6,075 nt of DNA, from positions 1 through 6,075 of the forward strand of contig JANXXZ010000221.1 of NCBI GenBank assembly GCA_025350385.1. The letters are read 5' to 3'. Shown in pieces: positions 5,407 to 6,075 of this stretch. Below the pieces are notes generated by a model. That model worked only from the letters and a program-made list of their open reading frames with translations, did no database searches and was not told the origin of the DNA. Origin of the DNA: Bacteroidales bacterium. GTDB taxonomy: Bacteria > Bacteroidota > Bacteroidia > Bacteroidales > UBA4417. How positions within the stretch are numbered: position 1 is the first letter of the stretch; each line of letters opens with the position of its first letter. The translations under genes and the position numbers were made by a program.

Positions 5407-6075
5407 ATGGCTAAAGACCCGGCTTTTTTATTCTACTCCTCTGATTTTTTAGTCGGAACACTTACGATGTCTGATGAACAAGTTGGGAAATATATCAGAC
5501 TTTTATGCTTTCAGCATCAGAAGTCTTCATTAAGTGAAAAAGATATGATGAAGATATGTAAAACATATGATGAAGATATTTTTTGCAAATTCAAAAAAGA
5601 TGAAGATGGAAGTTTCTTTAATGAAAAGTTAAGGAACGAGGCTATAAGGCGCACGGAATTTAGTAAGTCGCGATCTGAAAACAGAAAAAAAACAAAGATT
5701 AATACTTTCAAAAATGAAGATATGATTAACATATGTTTAACATGTGTTAATCATATGGAAACTGAAACTGAAACTGAAACTATAAATCTTATTTGTCATA
5801 CTTGTTTTAATAAGTCAAAATTTAAAAAAAACATGAATAATATATTTTCATATGAAGAATCGGTAAAAATTATGCTTTCAGAAGATGAAACCAATTGGAG
5901 GCAAAAAATAATGATGTCGAGTAATATCAAATCAGAAAATAAGCTGATTGAGATTATAAAACTATTCATGTTAAAACAAAACGGAATGTCGGGTTATTTC
6001 CCTAAAAAAATTGATGATACTAAAAACCATTTCTTTCACTGGCTTTTAAAACAAGCTGAAGAAAGAACAGGTAAT
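5407..6075 (+). CDS. Phage replication-type protein (DUF4373/Lin1244-like N-terminus), 3' partial
   Basis: An open frame of 223 codons that runs off the window. The N-terminus DPAFLFYSSDFLVGT (4-18), TMSDEQVGKYIRLLCFQHQ (20-38) and KDMMKICKTYDEDIF (45-59) match the N-terminal domain of phage proteins annotated as replication initiators (DUF4373 or Lin1244/Lin1753-like). A basic linker (about 80-100) follows, then a variable AT-rich centre with an ETETETET tract (118-125). The C-terminal helical part contains KNHFFHWLLKQ (206-216), a pattern I recall near the end of such proteins, so little is likely to be missing. Two CxxC pairs (110-113, 130-133) flank the ET tract but need not bind zinc. 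The start at 5407 is chosen because DPAFLFY begins immediately. An ATG at 5402 is in another frame and soon stops. The gene likely marks the start of the replication operon, controlled by the promoter at 5254-5285. It probably binds the phage origin, perhaps inside this gene. Confidence 0.75.
   Translation, partial: MAKDPAFLFYSSDFLVGTLTMSDEQVGKYIRLLCFQHQKSSLSEKDMMKICKTYDEDIFCKFKKDEDGSFFNEKLRNEAIRRTEFSKSRSENRKKTKINTFKNEDMINICLTCVNHMETETETETINLICHTCFNKSKFKKNMNNIFSYEESVKIMLSEDETNWRQKIMMSSNIKSENKLIEIIKLFMLKQNGMSGYFPKKIDDTKNHFFHWLLKQAEERTGN
5543..5579 (+). repeat. 15-bp direct repeat pair in the replication gene
   Basis: ATATGATGAAGATAT occurs exactly at 5543-5557 and 5565-5579, a spacing of 22 bases or about two helical turns. 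Between the copies, ATATGT-AAA-ACATAT (5554-5568) is a small perfect inverted repeat. The core ATGAAGATAT returns at 5714-5723, next to the large palindrome, and ATGAAGAT at 5600-5607. These may be iteron-like initiator sites, but the Asp/Glu-rich protein sequence could also produce them. Confidence 0.55.
5720..5756. repeat. 37-bp near-perfect palindrome in the replication gene
   Basis: Left arm ATATGATTAACATATGTT (5720-5737), centre T5738, right arm AACATGTGTTAATCATAT (5739-5756). Seventeen of 18 positions are complementary; the outer 12 pairs are perfect. It lies in the coding part for residues 105-117, in a variable AT-rich linker, close to the repeated ATGAAGATAT core and the GAAACT tract. 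It is a candidate initiator-binding or strand-opening element. Confidence 0.7.
5758..5781 (+). repeat. GAAACT hexamer x4 encoding an ETETETET tract
   Basis: Four exact copies of GAAACT encode alternating Glu-Thr at residues 118-125 of the replication-type protein. As the unit is six bases, slippage would lengthen or shorten the linker by two residues without changing frame. Confidence 0.8.

Noticed and set aside
5402..5452. ATG at 5402 overlapping the leader stop as the replication gene start
   Set aside because: This frame stops after 16 codons; the ATG at 5407 leads straight into the conserved N-terminus.
5517..5732. Open frame of 71 codons on the - strand
   Set aside because: It is opposite the well-supported replication-type gene in AT-rich DNA and lacks any start context or neighbours.
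5734..5808. Paired CxxC motifs (110-113 and 130-133) as a zinc finger in the replication protein
   Set aside because: They fall in a variable, low-complexity linker either side of the ET tract and lack the usual surrounding residues, so metal binding is not supported.
1..6075. CRISPR array, tRNA, rRNA, insertion sequence ends or attachment site
   Set aside because: No regularly spaced repeats with unique spacers, no cloverleaf or rRNA-like stretch, no transposase and no terminal inverted repeats were seen on reading both strands.

Overview
The window looks like the recombination and replication block of a temperate phage or prophage of a Bacteroidota host. Every gene lies on the + strand and the genes are packed tightly or overlap. 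The Bacteroidota assignment rests on two things. First, a good TTG-N21-TATATTTG match to the Bacteroidota promoter form (TTG / TAnnTTTG) lies at 5254-5285. Second, most starts lack a Shine-Dalgarno sequence and follow A/T-rich leaders; the gene at 2012 is the one clear exception. The phage assignment rests on a Bet/RecT-type annealase, a phage-style SbcC-like ATPase, a NinB/Orf-like protein and a phage replication-type protein in succession.

Layout. Positions 1-1999 hold an SbcC/Rad50-like ATPase whose true start lies before the window. A small unknown protein follows (2012-2251), then a Bet-type single-strand annealing protein (2264-3058), then a metallo-beta-lactamase-fold protein that may be the nuclease of the module (3079-3819). 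Next is an AT-rich gene for a zinc-finger protein with 15-residue repeats (3819-4346), apparently a later insertion because it overlaps both neighbours. An unknown 88-residue protein (4318-4584), a NinB/Orf-like protein (4587-5021) and a 56-residue single-pass membrane protein (5024-5194) complete the first block.

Positions 5195-5406 form a regulatory region. They hold a 35-bp imperfect dyad (5230-5264) overlapping the -33 box of the promoter, a possible 31-codon leader ORF (5307-5402), and a GC-rich hairpin with a T-run (5343-5387) inside that ORF. The final gene (5407 to the window end) is a phage replication-type protein, cut by the 3' edge. It contains direct repeats and a 37-bp near-perfect palindrome, and so is a candidate for carrying the replication origin within its own coding sequence.

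How it may work together (inference): the ATPase and the metallo-beta-lactamase protein could process DNA ends, Bet would anneal the resulting single strands, and the NinB/Orf-like protein would help load or resolve recombination intermediates. The separately promoted replication protein would start replication under control of the dyad and the attenuator-like hairpin. The most unusual material is in 5195-5800, not in the recombination genes.
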